NCBI GenBank assembly: GCA_002361155.1
Contig: DERZ01000064.1
Span: 1-23,228 of the forward strand
DNA length: 23,228 nt
Direction: 5' to 3'
Origin: Porphyromonadaceae bacterium UBA3327
GTDB lineage: Bacteria; Bacteroidota; Bacteroidia; Bacteroidales; Muribaculaceae
Part shown: piece after piece, positions 7,247 through 15,099 of the stretch
Layout of the letters: every line of letters starts with the position of its first letter
Numbering within the stretch: position 1 is the first letter of the stretch
Notes under the pieces: model-generated
The model's database searches: none
The model's input: the letters and a program-made list of their open reading frames with translations, nothing else
Told to the model about the DNA's origin: nothing
Made by a program: the position numbers and the translations under genes

Positions 7247-8712
7247 GCCTTAGCTTTCTTAAGCGAGCGATACGAAAGAATCGGATTCTTGGCGGCTCCC
7301 GTCTCGTCGGGATGCGATATCGCGGTGGTGACGGGAGCGCGTTTCACCACCTCCGGATCTTCGGCAGCCTCGCGGGCCACGCGATGCATCACGTCGATGA
7401 ACTCGTCAAGAGTCTCCTTACTCTCGGTTTCCGTCGGCTCGATCATCATCGACTCGTGGAAAAGGAGTGGGAAATAGATGGTCGGAGCGTGGAATCCATA
7501 GTCAAGAAGCCTCTTCGCCACGTTGAGCGTGGTGACTCCGTTGCTCTTGTCGAGAAGGCCGTCGAACACGAACTCATGCTTGCAGGGACCCTCGATCGGA
7601 AGCTTGTAGGCATCCTTGAGCGATTCCTTGATATAGTTGGCGTTGAGCGTGGCCATCGGGCCGACATTGCGGATGTTGTTGCGTCCCAGAGTGAGGATAT
7701 AGGCGTATGCTTTCATCATCACTCCGAAGTTTCCGAAGAATGTGGACACACTTCCGAGGCTACGGTCGTCGCCGGTGACATAGAACTTGCCTTCGGCATC
7801 TTTCTTGACACGGGGATTAGGCAGGAGGTCGACGAGGTGCTTTGCCACACCTACGGGACCAGAGCCGGGACCTCCGCCGCCATGAGGCGTGGAGAAGGTC
7901 TTGTGCAGGTTGATATGCATGATGTCGAATCCCATATCGCCGGGACGCACCTTGCCGAGCAGCGGGTTGAAGTTGGCTCCGTCATAGTAGAGGAGACCTC
8001 CGGCATCGTGCACAAGCTTGGCGATCTCGAGAATCTCAACCTCGAACATACCGAGCGTGTTGGGATTGGTCATCATGATTCCAGCCACGGTATCGTCGAG
8101 GAGAGGCTTGAGATCCTCCACGTCGATCGAGCCGTTGGGCTTAGACTTCACCTCCACCACTTCGAGGCCTGCCACCATCGCGGACGCGGGGTTAGTGCCG
8201 TGTGCCGTGTCGGGAACAATGACCTTGGTACGCCTGGTGTCGCCCCGCGAGATGTGATACTGACTCATCACCATCAGACCGGTAAGCTCTCCATGGGCTC
8301 CGGCATAGGGATTGAGCGTGAACTCCTCGAGACCCGCAAGCGAGGACAGAGCCTGCTGCAGATTGTAGTAGAGTTCAAGCGCGCCCTGCGCGGTCTCTGC
8401 TTCCTGAAGCGGATGGATTTCGGCGAATTCGGGCATAGCGGCCACCTCCTCGTTGATTTTGGGGTTGTACTTCATGGTACAGCTTCCGAGGGGATAGAAA
8501 CCGGTGTCGACACCGAAGTTCTTGTTCGAAAGATTGGTATAGTGACGCACCACGTCGAGTTCGCTTACTTCGGGAAGTTCCGCAGCCTCGCCGCGCATGA
8601 GGCCGGCGGGGATGTCGGCCAGTGCGTCGTGTCCGTAATTGTCGGCGGGGAGCTCGTAGCCCTTTCTGCCGGGACGTGAAATTTCAAATATCAGTTTATC
8701 GTATTCTTTCAT
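7243..8712 (-). CDS. gcvPB: Glycine dehydrogenase (decarboxylating) subunit 2
   Basis: A 489-residue PLP-carrying subunit of the P-protein, which decarboxylates glycine and passes the aminomethyl group to lipoyl H-protein. The PLP lysine is K271 in MHINLHKTFSTPHGGGGPG. Other family motifs are PLGSCTMKYNPKINEE (74-89), NPYAGAHGELTGL (134-146) and PDTAHGTNPASA (167-178). Its size matches the separate beta chain of two-subunit P-proteins, not the fused chain of about 950 residues. It begins 2 bp after the gcvPA stop and overlaps lpd by 4 bp, so the three are tightly coupled. No key residue appears missing. Confidence 0.96.
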   Translation of the reverse strand: MKEYDKLIFEISRPGRKGYELPADNYGHDALADIPAGLMRGEAAELPEVSELDVVRHYTNLSNKNFGVDTGFYPLGSCTMKYNPKINEEVAAMPEFAEIHPLQEAETAQGALELYYNLQQALSSLAGLEEFTLNPYAGAHGELTGLMVMSQYHISRGDTRRTKVIVPDTAHGTNPASAMVAGLEVVEVKSKPNGSIDVEDLKPLLDDTVAGIMMTNPNTLGMFEVEILEIAKLVHDAGGLLYYDGANFNPLLGKVRPGDMGFDIMHINLHKTFSTPHGGGGPGSGPVGVAKHLVDLLPNPRVKKDAEGKFYVTGDDRSLGSVSTFFGNFGVMMKAYAYILTLGRNNIRNVGPMATLNANYIKESLKDAYKLPIEGPCKHEFVFDGLLDKSNGVTTLNVAKRLLDYGFHAPTIYFPLLFHESMMIEPTETESKETLDEFIDVMHRVAREAAEDPEVVKRAPVTTAISHPDETGAAKNPILSYRSLKKAKA

Positions 8713-8714
8713 CT

Positions 8715-10040
8715 TCAGTCCTCCTGCAGCATTAAGGTTACAAGTTTGTCAATCTCCTCGCGGGTACGTTTTTCAGTGACGGCGAATTCAATCATGCCGT
8801 TGCCAAGGTCGAGACCTCCCATGATTCCGGCATCGAGGAGACGTCGGTTGATTTTCTTTACATCGAGGTCGGTCTTGACTACGAACTCCTTAAGGAAAGG
8901 TTTGTCGAAGGCGAGCCTGAACTTGCCGCTTTCCACGAGGCGGCCGGCGAGATAGTGCGCGCCGTCGCAAGAGAGACGGTTCACCTCACGCAGTCCGTCG
9001 TTGCCCATGAGCGCCACGTAGATTGTGGCGTATAGGGCCATCAGGCTCTGGTTTGAGCAGATGTTTGAAGTGGCTTTCTGGCGGCGGATATGCTGTTCGC
9101 GAGCCTGGAGGGTAAGCACATAGCAACGCTTTCCGGATGCATCGACAGTAGCACCCACCACGCGTCCGGGCATTTTGCGGAGCATCGAGTTGGAGCATGC
9201 GATGTATCCGAGATACGGACCTCCGAACTGCAGGGGCATGCCGAGGGTCTGGCCGTCGCCGCAGGCGATGTCGGCGCCCCATTCGGCGGGAGTGCGAAGC
9301 ACTGCGAGCGCGCTGGGGTCGGCATTGATGCCGAGTAGGGCCTTGGCCTCATGAACCATATCGGCGAGACCGGTATAGTCCTCGATGATACCGTAACGGT
9401 TGGGCGTGGGAACAATCACTCCGGCCACGTCACCCTTGGCAAGTTCCGCAGGGATTGCCTTAAGATCGGTCACGCCGTCGCATTCAGGAATCTCGGTAAG
9501 CTCCACGCCATGGAACCGTGCGTAGGTGCGCACCACCTCAAGCACACGCTCGCTGATAGTGGAGGACACAAGCACACGGTTTTTCTTACGCGAAGAAGCC
9601 ACCATCATGAACATCACCTCGGCGGTGGCAGTTGCGCCGTCGTACATCGAGGCGTTGGCCGACTCCATGCCCGTGAGCTCCGAAATCATGCTCTGATACT
9701 CGAAAATGTACTGGAGAGTACCCTGCGAGATCTCGGGCTGATAGGGAGTATAGGCGGTGTAGAACTCGCTGCGCTCCAGAAGATGGGGAATCACCGAGGG
9801 AGAATAGTGATCGTATGCGCCGCCGCCGGCAAAGACAGTAAGGCGACGGTTTTTGGCACCGAGTTCCTTGAAGAAACGGCGCAACTCTATCTCCGACATT
9901 CCCTCGGGGAGGGCGTATTCACCTTTGAATACCACCTCCTCCGGGATGTCGGCATAGAGATCGTCGACAGTCGCCACGCCGATGCGCTTGAGCATGGCGG
10001 CGATGTCGCTGTCTGTATGGGGAATGAAACGATTACTCAT
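8715..10040 (-). CDS. gcvPA: Glycine dehydrogenase (decarboxylating) subunit 1
   Basis: A 441-residue alpha subunit of the two-chain P-protein. It has the transaminase-like fold but is not expected to hold PLP itself. Recognisable segments are FAGGGAYDHYSPSVIPHL (70-87), YTPYQPEISQGTLQ (97-110) and ASMYDGATATAEVMFM (130-145), all strongly conserved in GcvPA. The gene overlaps the end of gcvH by 8 bp and stops 2 bp before gcvPB. Together the two chains replace the single-chain GcvP found in many bacteria. Length is normal for the family. Confidence 0.96.
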   Translation of the reverse strand: MSNRFIPHTDSDIAAMLKRIGVATVDDLYADIPEEVVFKGEYALPEGMSEIELRRFFKELGAKNRRLTVFAGGGAYDHYSPSVIPHLLERSEFYTAYTPYQPEISQGTLQYIFEYQSMISELTGMESANASMYDGATATAEVMFMMVASSRKKNRVLVSSTISERVLEVVRTYARFHGVELTEIPECDGVTDLKAIPAELAKGDVAGVIVPTPNRYGIIEDYTGLADMVHEAKALLGINADPSALAVLRTPAEWGADIACGDGQTLGMPLQFGGPYLGYIACSNSMLRKMPGRVVGATVDASGKRCYVLTLQAREQHIRRQKATSNICSNQSLMALYATIYVALMGNDGLREVNRLSCDGAHYLAGRLVESGKFRLAFDKPFLKEFVVKTDLDVKKINRRLLDAGIMGGLDLGNGMIEFAVTEKRTREEIDKLVTLMLQED

Positions 10041-10416
10041 TTTCGCAAAGCTTGGCGTAAGCGGCGGCGTCGAGAAGAGCCTCGAGCTCTGCCGGGTCGG
10101 ACACTTTCACTTTCATGATCCAGTTCTCGTAGGCATCGGCGTTGATGCTTTCGGGGGCATCCTCGAGGATCTCGTTTACGGCCTCGACGGTTCCGCTCAC
10201 GGGAGAGAGAAGGTCGCTGGCGGCCTTCACCGACTCAACGGCTCCGAAAACCTCTCCTGCCTCCACCTCGTCGCCGACCTCGGGCATGTCGACATATACG
10301 ATGTCGCCGAGTGCGTGCTGTGCGTAGTCAGAGATTCCTACTGTGGCGATGTCGCCTTCGAGTTTCACCCATTCATGGGATTCTGCGTAACGCAGATCGT
10401 CTTTTACTGTGCTCAT
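10033..10416 (-). CDS. gcvH: Glycine cleavage system H protein
   Basis: A 127-residue lipoyl carrier that shuttles the aminomethyl group among P, T and L proteins. The lipoylated lysine is K64 in GAVESVKAASDLLSPVSG. The N-terminal HEWVKLEGDIATVGISDYAQ (14-33) and the GDIVYVDMPEVG strand are typical, and the length matches the family. The gene is 118 bp downstream of gcvT; that gap has a run of eight C (10466-10473) and no clear promoter or terminator, so I place it in the same operon. It overlaps gcvPA by 8 bp. Lipoate attachment would depend on enzymes encoded elsewhere. Confidence 0.96.
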   Translation of the reverse strand: MSTVKDDLRYAESHEWVKLEGDIATVGISDYAQHALGDIVYVDMPEVGDEVEAGEVFGAVESVKAASDLLSPVSGTVEAVNEILEDAPESINADAYENWIMKVKVSDPAELEALLDAAAYAKLCENE

Positions 10417-10534
10417 ATCTTTTTTGTTTTTTTTGATTCTGTCTATATCCCGTCTCCGCTCCTGTCCCCCCCCATTCTATTTTCCCTGAATCTTCAATAA
10501 TTGCGGAAGATTACGCACGGAGGCGAGGGCAATA

Positions 10535-11629
10535 TTATTTCTTGTAGCTCTTGTCGTAGAAGCGTTTTTTCACCACCTTCGCGGGGAAAGTCTTTTTACG
10601 GATACGCACTTCCACTTCTGTGCCGAGTTTGTCGTAGGGCTTATTTATCATGGCCATGGCCACGCTCCTGCCGGTGGAAATCGAGCGGTAACCGGTGGTG
10701 ATCTCACCGATCTGCTCACCGTTCATCTCGACAGGATATCCGTGCCGCGGAATGGCATTGCCTTCGAGCTCGAGACCGACGATGCGGCGCTTCACACCCT
10801 CGGCTTTCTGACGCGCAAGGGCTTCCTTACCCACGAACTCCGGCTTGTCGAGCTTGACAAACATGCTGAGGCTCGCCTCGATGGGGGATATTTCCTCGGT
10901 AAGCTCGTCGCCATAGAGAGGGAGACCTACCTCGAAGCGGAGAGTGTCGCGGCATCCGAGACCGCAGGGCTGCACACCTGCCTCCATCAGTTTATCCCAT
11001 ACCTTACGGGTGAAGTCATGGCTGGCATAGACCTCGAAACCATCTTCACCAGTGTATCCGGTACGGCTTACGATCACATCCTCGCCATCGAGATGCAAAA
11101 CATTGAAATTATAGAATTTGATGTCGGCAACGGGTATGCCGAGAACTTTCTCGACAGTCTCCTCGGCCTTGGGACCCTGGATGGCGACTTCGCCGTAATA
11201 GAGGCTCTCGTCGGCAATCTGAACGTCGAACCCTTCCGCATTCTTCATGATCCATGCCACATCCTTGTCGATGTTGGAGGCATTGATGACAAGGAAGAAC
11301 TCATTGTCGTTTACTTTGTAGACAAGAAGGTCGTCGACTGTACCGCCGTTCTCGAGACACATCATTCCGTAGAAAATCTGGCCGTCGGGGGCGCCAGTCA
11401 CGTCGTTGACGAAAATATGGTTCACGAATTTTTCGGCTTCAGGCCCCTTTACGCGGACCTCACCCATGTGGCTGACATCGAACACGCCTACTTCCTGACG
11501 GACCGCGTTATGCTCTTCTGTGATTCCCTTGTACTGGATAGGCATGTCATAGCCTGCAAAGGGCGACATCAACGCGCCCAGATCCACATGCCGGTCATGA
11601 AGGCAGGTGGTTTTGATCTCCTCTTCCAT
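10535..11629 (-). CDS. gcvT: Glycine cleavage system T protein (aminomethyltransferase)
   Basis: A 364-residue enzyme that transfers the methylene group from H-protein to tetrahydrofolate, releasing ammonia. Conserved segments are LMSPFAGYDMPIQYKGITEEH (20-40), GVFDVSHMGEVRVKG (48-62), FVNDVTGA (73-80), GGTVDDLLVY (95-104) with the acidic residues expected near the active site, and SRTGYTGEDGFEVY in the second half. I chose the ATG at 11629 because the protein then begins like its homologues; an in-frame ATG at 11677 would add 16 unconserved residues. It is the first gene of the gcv operon, behind a well-matched promoter and a leader of about 110 nt. Confidence 0.95.
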   Translation of the reverse strand: MEEEIKTTCLHDRHVDLGALMSPFAGYDMPIQYKGITEEHNAVRQEVGVFDVSHMGEVRVKGPEAEKFVNHIFVNDVTGAPDGQIFYGMMCLENGGTVDDLLVYKVNDNEFFLVINASNIDKDVAWIMKNAEGFDVQIADESLYYGEVAIQGPKAEETVEKVLGIPVADIKFYNFNVLHLDGEDVIVSRTGYTGEDGFEVYASHDFTRKVWDKLMEAGVQPCGLGCRDTLRFEVGLPLYGDELTEEISPIEASLSMFVKLDKPEFVGKEALARQKAEGVKRRIVGLELEGNAIPRHGYPVEMNGEQIGEITTGYRSISTGRSVAMAMINKPYDKLGTEVEVRIRKKTFPAKVVKKRFYDKSYKK

Positions 11630-11649
11630 GTTTATGAATATTAGATAAA

Positions 11650-11682
11650 GGTGACGGACTGATTGTTTACCGGTCACCAGTC
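11650..11682 (-). promoter_or_regulatory. Crossing complementary segments in the gcvT leader
   Basis: In the leader, GGTGAC (11650-11655) is complementary to GTCACC (11673-11678), while GACTG (11657-11661) is complementary to CAGTC (11678-11682). The pairs interleave, so they form either alternative hairpins or a small pseudoknot, ending about 20 nt before the start codon. I do not see the conserved core of known glycine riboswitches. Pairing is visible; a regulatory role is inference. Confidence 0.3.
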
Positions 11683-11747
11683 AGAGCAACATATTACACT
11701 GCATGGCGAATAAGACCGATAAAAACCGTTCCTTTCGAAATTTTTTT

Positions 11748-11779
11748 CAAAGTTAACATTTGCCGCCCGCTCTACCAAA
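11748..11779 (-). promoter_or_regulatory. Bacteroides-type promoter of the gcv operon
   Basis: On the minus strand TTTG (11776-11779) is followed after 20 bases by TAACTTTG (11748-11755), an excellent match to the phylum consensus. Transcription should start near 11741, leaving a leader of roughly 110 nt before gcvT. Confidence 0.72.
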
Positions 11780-11862
11780 TTTTACACGATATTTTTTCTA
11801 TATGTTTTTTATTTCCTGTCATTATCCGGAGGCGGTCCGGGTAAGAGAGGCAGAAGCTACAG

Positions 11863-13089
11863 TCAGAAGAAGCAATAGGCCACCGCCACTGCCGCGACAG
11901 CTCCTGTGAGGTCCGCAAGGAGTGCATAACCGGCGGCATAGCGGGTCTTGGTCACTCCTACCGATCCGAAATAGACTGCGAGTATATAGAATGTTGTGTC
12001 GGTTGAGCCACGCACGGCTGCCGCAAGTTTGCTGACAAAGGCATCCGCGCCGTTGGCTTTCATCACATCGAGCATCATGGCACAACTGCCGCTCCCGCTG
12101 AGGGGTTTCATAAGCATGGTCGGAAGCGCGCCCACCCACTGCGTGTCGAACCCGAGCCAAGCCACGCAGCTTTCGACCCACCCCGTCAGCACATCGAGAG
12201 CGCCGGAAGCCCTGAACATGCCTATCGCCACCAAAATCGCCACAAGATAGGGAATGATCATCACCGCCGTCTTGAACCCGTCCCTGGCCCCTTCGATAAA
12301 TACATCGTATACCCTCAGCCTACGGCGCACACCGGCTCCGAGAAAGGCAATTATCACGGCAAAGAGAATGACATTGGCGAAAAATGTGCTGTAAACCTGC
12401 ACCTTATCGGCAGGCAACGATGAAAAGAACCATGTGACGAGGGCGACAAAAGCAGCGATACCACCCAGCCAGCTCCATATAACGCGGTCCATTCGGATAC
12501 GCTGTCTGAGGCAAAGCGCCCCGAGGCCCACAAGCGTGGCTATGGCCGTGGCGATCAGAATCGGCACAAACACATCAGTCGGATTCGCAGCCCCTCCCTG
12601 CGCACGGTACATCATGATGCTGATCGGAACCAGACAGAGTCCCGAACTGTTGAGCACCAGGAACATGATCATCGCGTCAGTGGCCGTATCCTTATTGGGA
12701 TTGAGCGTCTGCATCTCCTGCATGGCGCGGAGTCCCATCGGCGTGGCGGCGTTGTCAAGGCCGAGCATGTTGGCCGATATGTTCATGAAGATGGCCCCCA
12801 TTGCGGGATGCCCCTTGGGAACGCCTGGAAAAAGCCGCGAGAAGAAAGGACTGATCAGACGGCCGAAGAATTCGATCACCCCTCCCCTTTCCCCGACTTT
12901 CATTATGCCCATCCACAAGGTGAGCACTCCGGTCAGTCCGAGCGAGACCTCGAAAGCGAATGCCGCCTGGTCGAACGACGCATTCATGACATCGCTCCAC
13001 ACCTGCAGATCGCCGTCGACCAGAGTACGACCGAGAGCCATAAGAAACGCCACTGCAAAAAAGGCGATCCATATCCAGTTGAGAACCAT
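11863..13089 (-). CDS. SpmA-SpmB fusion, nucleoside-recognition (Gate) domain membrane protein
   Basis: A 408-residue polytopic membrane protein combining both Bacillus spore maturation proteins in one chain. The first half is SpmA-like, with NISANMLGLDNAATPMGLRA (103-122) and LVLNSSGLCLVP (144-155). The second half, from about 220, is SpmB-like, with KTAVMIIPYLVAILVAIGMF (273-292), KPLSGSGSCAMM (328-339) and GSTDTTFYILAVYFGSVG (361-378). Both carry the Gate (nucleoside-recognition) domain also seen in nucleoside transporters. The lineage is presumed not to sporulate, so the role is probably transport or envelope-related, but the substrate is unknown. It lies 37 bp downstream of trpS and is probably co-transcribed. 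No clear terminator follows it. Confidence 0.88.
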   Translation of the reverse strand: MVLNWIWIAFFAVAFLMALGRTLVDGDLQVWSDVMNASFDQAAFAFEVSLGLTGVLTLWMGIMKVGERGGVIEFFGRLISPFFSRLFPGVPKGHPAMGAIFMNISANMLGLDNAATPMGLRAMQEMQTLNPNKDTATDAMIMFLVLNSSGLCLVPISIMMYRAQGGAANPTDVFVPILIATAIATLVGLGALCLRQRIRMDRVIWSWLGGIAAFVALVTWFFSSLPADKVQVYSTFFANVILFAVIIAFLGAGVRRRLRVYDVFIEGARDGFKTAVMIIPYLVAILVAIGMFRASGALDVLTGWVESCVAWLGFDTQWVGALPTMLMKPLSGSGSCAMMLDVMKANGADAFVSKLAAAVRGSTDTTFYILAVYFGSVGVTKTRYAAGYALLADLTGAVAAVAVAYCFF

Positions 13090-13126
13090 TGGTTATCGAA
13101 AAAGCGAAGAGGTAAAAAAAGGCTGC

Positions 13127-14197
13127 TCAGAATTTGCGGATACCCATTATCTCCCGCACCTCGCGAAGGGTACGGGCCGCGGTCTCGCGTGCTCGCTCGG
13201 CTCCGCGCTGAACCACTCTGGAGAGATACTCGTCATCGCCACGGATGTCGAGAATGCGCTCACGGATGGGGAGCGTTACCTTCAGTATATCCTCGGCAAG
13301 CTGCTTCTTGAGGTCGCCGTAGCGGATCGAACAGTCGGCGTATGCGCTGCGGAAATGCCCGAGAGTGTCGGGAGCAGACACAAGCTCCATGAGTGTGAAG
13401 AGATTGCGGATCGGTTCCGTAGGCTCGGAATCCGGCACCTTGGGACCTTCGTCGGTGACGGCTCTCATCACTTTCTTGCGCAGAGTCTTCTCGTCATCGA
13501 TCAGATAGATGCAGTTTCCCTCGCTTTTGCCCATCTTGCCGCTTCCGTCGAGACCGGGAACCTTGACGGCATCACCTCCAAAATTGAAATTTACGGCATC
13601 GTGGAAATAGTCGGTCTTATAGAAAGAGTTGAACCTGCGCCCGAAACGGCGTGTCAGTTCGAGATGCTGCTCCTGGTCCTTGCCCACGGGAACGAAGTCT
13701 GCATGGTGGATAAGAATGTCGACGGCCATCAGCGTCGGATACGTGAGGAGTCCGGCGTTTACCTGTCTGTTGGTCTGGTTGCCGCATATCTCCCTTTCAA
13801 TCTCGTCGGAGTCGGAGGTGATTCCGAGCGCCTTGCGGGCCTTGTCCTTGAAGGAGGCGGTGCGCATGAGTTCGCCGATTCCGGCATGCATGTTCATCAG
13901 CAGATACATCTCGGCAATCTCAGGGACATCGCTCTGCACATAGATGATGTTTTTCTCCGGGTCGAGACCGGCAGCGAGATATTCGGCAAGGATCTCCTTC
14001 ACGTTCTCATGTAGCATTCCGGGATCGGGATGCGTGGTGAGAGCGTGCAGGTCGGCCACAAAATAGCGGCAGTCGTAGTCATCCTGCATGCGGACAAATT
14101 TGCTTAGGGCACCGTAATAATTGCCCAGATGGAGATTGCCGGTAGCGCGTATTCCACTAAGGACCACCTTCTTATCTTCGTTTTTATGTTCGCTCAT
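13127..14197 (-). CDS. trpS: Tryptophan--tRNA ligase
   Basis: A 356-residue class I aminoacyl-tRNA synthetase charging tRNA-Trp. The HIGH-type motif is HLGN (23-26) in GIRATGNLHLGNYYGAL and the KMSKS-type motif is KMGKS (221-225) in GLDGSGKMGKSEGN. Compared with the E. coli enzyme there is an extra loop around ITSDSDEIEREICGNQTNRQ before the conserved NAGLLTYPTLMAVDIL. I chose the ATG at 14197: the in-frame ATG at 14233 would add 12 unconserved residues and lie only about 11 bp from a likely -7 box (14245-14252). spmAB follows 37 bp downstream. No T-box-like leader is evident. Confidence 0.95.
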   Translation of the reverse strand: MSEHKNEDKKVVLSGIRATGNLHLGNYYGALSKFVRMQDDYDCRYFVADLHALTTHPDPGMLHENVKEILAEYLAAGLDPEKNIIYVQSDVPEIAEMYLLMNMHAGIGELMRTASFKDKARKALGITSDSDEIEREICGNQTNRQVNAGLLTYPTLMAVDILIHHADFVPVGKDQEQHLELTRRFGRRFNSFYKTDYFHDAVNFNFGGDAVKVPGLDGSGKMGKSEGNCIYLIDDEKTLRKKVMRAVTDEGPKVPDSEPTEPIRNLFTLMELVSAPDTLGHFRSAYADCSIRYGDLKKQLAEDILKVTLPIRERILDIRGDDEYLSRVVQRGAERARETAARTLREVREIMGIRKF

Positions 14198-14244
14198 ATC
14201 TACTGATGTTAAATAATGATTATATGGAACCACTATGTGTGGTG

Positions 14245-14252
14245 CAAAATTA
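14245..14252 (-). promoter_or_regulatory. Putative -7 box for trpS
   Basis: On the minus strand this is TAATTTTG, fitting TAnnTTTG, about 48 bp upstream of the chosen trpS start. No TTTG is found 19-21 bases further upstream, so the promoter call is incomplete. Confidence 0.35.
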
Positions 14253-14373
14253 CTAAAAATAATTCAAACATATCCTCTATCCCCGCGTTAATCTTTTTAA
14301 AGATGGTTCCGGCTGTTTAAAAACTGGTCTTTCAGTCCGTTTACATTCCAGAGTCATCGATTATTCACAGGTT

Positions 14374-15048
14374 ATGAAGAAACTATATCTATTGGGCGTG
14401 CTTTGCATGCTGATACTTTTTCCGGCTAATGCGGAGGAAGAGAAACATGATGCCGGTAAGGATGAGGTACGGAATGTGCTCTTTATCGGCGATTCCATGA
14501 CCGGCTGGCTCTCTGAACGGCTCAACGCCTACGGGCGGCTTAACGGATTTGATGTGTCGACAATCGTATGGGACGGATCGACAATCAACAAGTGGGCCAA
14601 TTCGACAAAGCTTCAGAAGAACATTCTGTTGCAGGAACCGGACGCAATCTTTGTGAGTCTAGGCATGAATGAACTCTTCGAACAGCATCCTGAGACGCGG
14701 CTCAATACAGCTGTGGACAAAATACTGAATGCCGCCGGAGATATACCAATACTATGGGTAGGACCTCCGTCATGGCCCGGTCACAACAAGGGGGAAGTGC
14801 TCAACGACTGGCTTGCCGACAAGTTGGGAGAGAAACATTTCTTCCGCAGTTTCGACCTTGAGCTTCCGCGACAGAGCCCCAAAAACCCGCATCCGAGTCG
14901 CGCAGGCATGGTGAAGTGGATGGATTCTGTGGTGGAATGGATAGAAAAAGAGAACATTATACCGCTCCAGATTGTTGAAAAGCCGGATGCCTCCCAGATG
15001 TCGAGGGGTAAGGTATTCATCTACAAGCGAATGAACGAGACCTTGTGA
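14374..15048 (+). CDS. Secreted SGNH/GDSL-like hydrolase (DUF459-like)
   Basis: A 224-residue exported protein with a signal peptide (basic MKK, hydrophobic LYLLGVLCMLILF, cleavage probably after about residue 20). The mature part resembles SGNH hydrolases of the DUF459 type: block I VLFIGDSM with candidate nucleophile S41, block III VSLGMNE with N99, and block V KNPHPSRAG with H173. The usual Asp two positions upstream of the catalytic His (DxxH) is not present; the sequence there is K-N-P-H. The substrate is unknown; relatives act on acetyl or other esters of glycans and envelope polymers. It is followed by a GNAT gene 51 bp downstream on the same strand, and divergent from trpS. An imperfect inverted repeat surrounds its stop codon. 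Confidence 0.8.
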   Translation: MKKLYLLGVLCMLILFPANAEEEKHDAGKDEVRNVLFIGDSMTGWLSERLNAYGRLNGFDVSTIVWDGSTINKWANSTKLQKNILLQEPDAIFVSLGMNELFEQHPETRLNTAVDKILNAAGDIPILWVGPPSWPGHNKGEVLNDWLADKLGEKHFFRSFDLELPRQSPKNPHPSRAGMVKWMDSVVEWIEKENIIPLQIVEKPDASQMSRGKVFIYKRMNETL

Positions 15049-15080
15049 GACACATTCGGCAGGATATAATCTCAACAAGG
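15041..15080 (+). repeat. Inverted repeat spanning the SGNH gene stop codon
   Basis: CCTTGTGAGA (15041-15050) and TCTCAACAAGG (15070-15080) are complementary except for one bulged base, with 19 bases between. The stop codon TGA sits in the left arm. No T run follows, so it is not a standard intrinsic terminator. It could be an RNA hairpin limiting read-through or decay between this gene and the GNAT gene. Confidence 0.4.
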
Positions 15081-15099
15081 CAGGTTAAATTATAATATT

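Noticed and set aside
5933-8679. Long plus-strand open frames of 514 and 455 codons opposite lpd and gcvPB
   Set aside because: They are antisense to genes with complete catalytic motifs and their translations are low-complexity, rich in His, Gly and Leu, with no family resemblance. They arise from GC-rich third positions.
10466-10473. Run of eight C between gcvT and gcvH as a phase-variable tract
   Set aside because: It is in the untranslated gap, not in a coding frame or between promoter boxes, so slippage would have no obvious effect.
11630-11747. Known glycine riboswitch ahead of gcvT
   Set aside because: I looked for the conserved purine-rich core and tandem aptamers and did not see them; only unrelated complementary segments are present. 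A covariance search could overturn this.
12434-14014. 526-codon plus-strand open frame opposite spmAB and trpS
   Set aside because: It spans the antisense of two unrelated genes and the gap between them and shows no recognisable domain.
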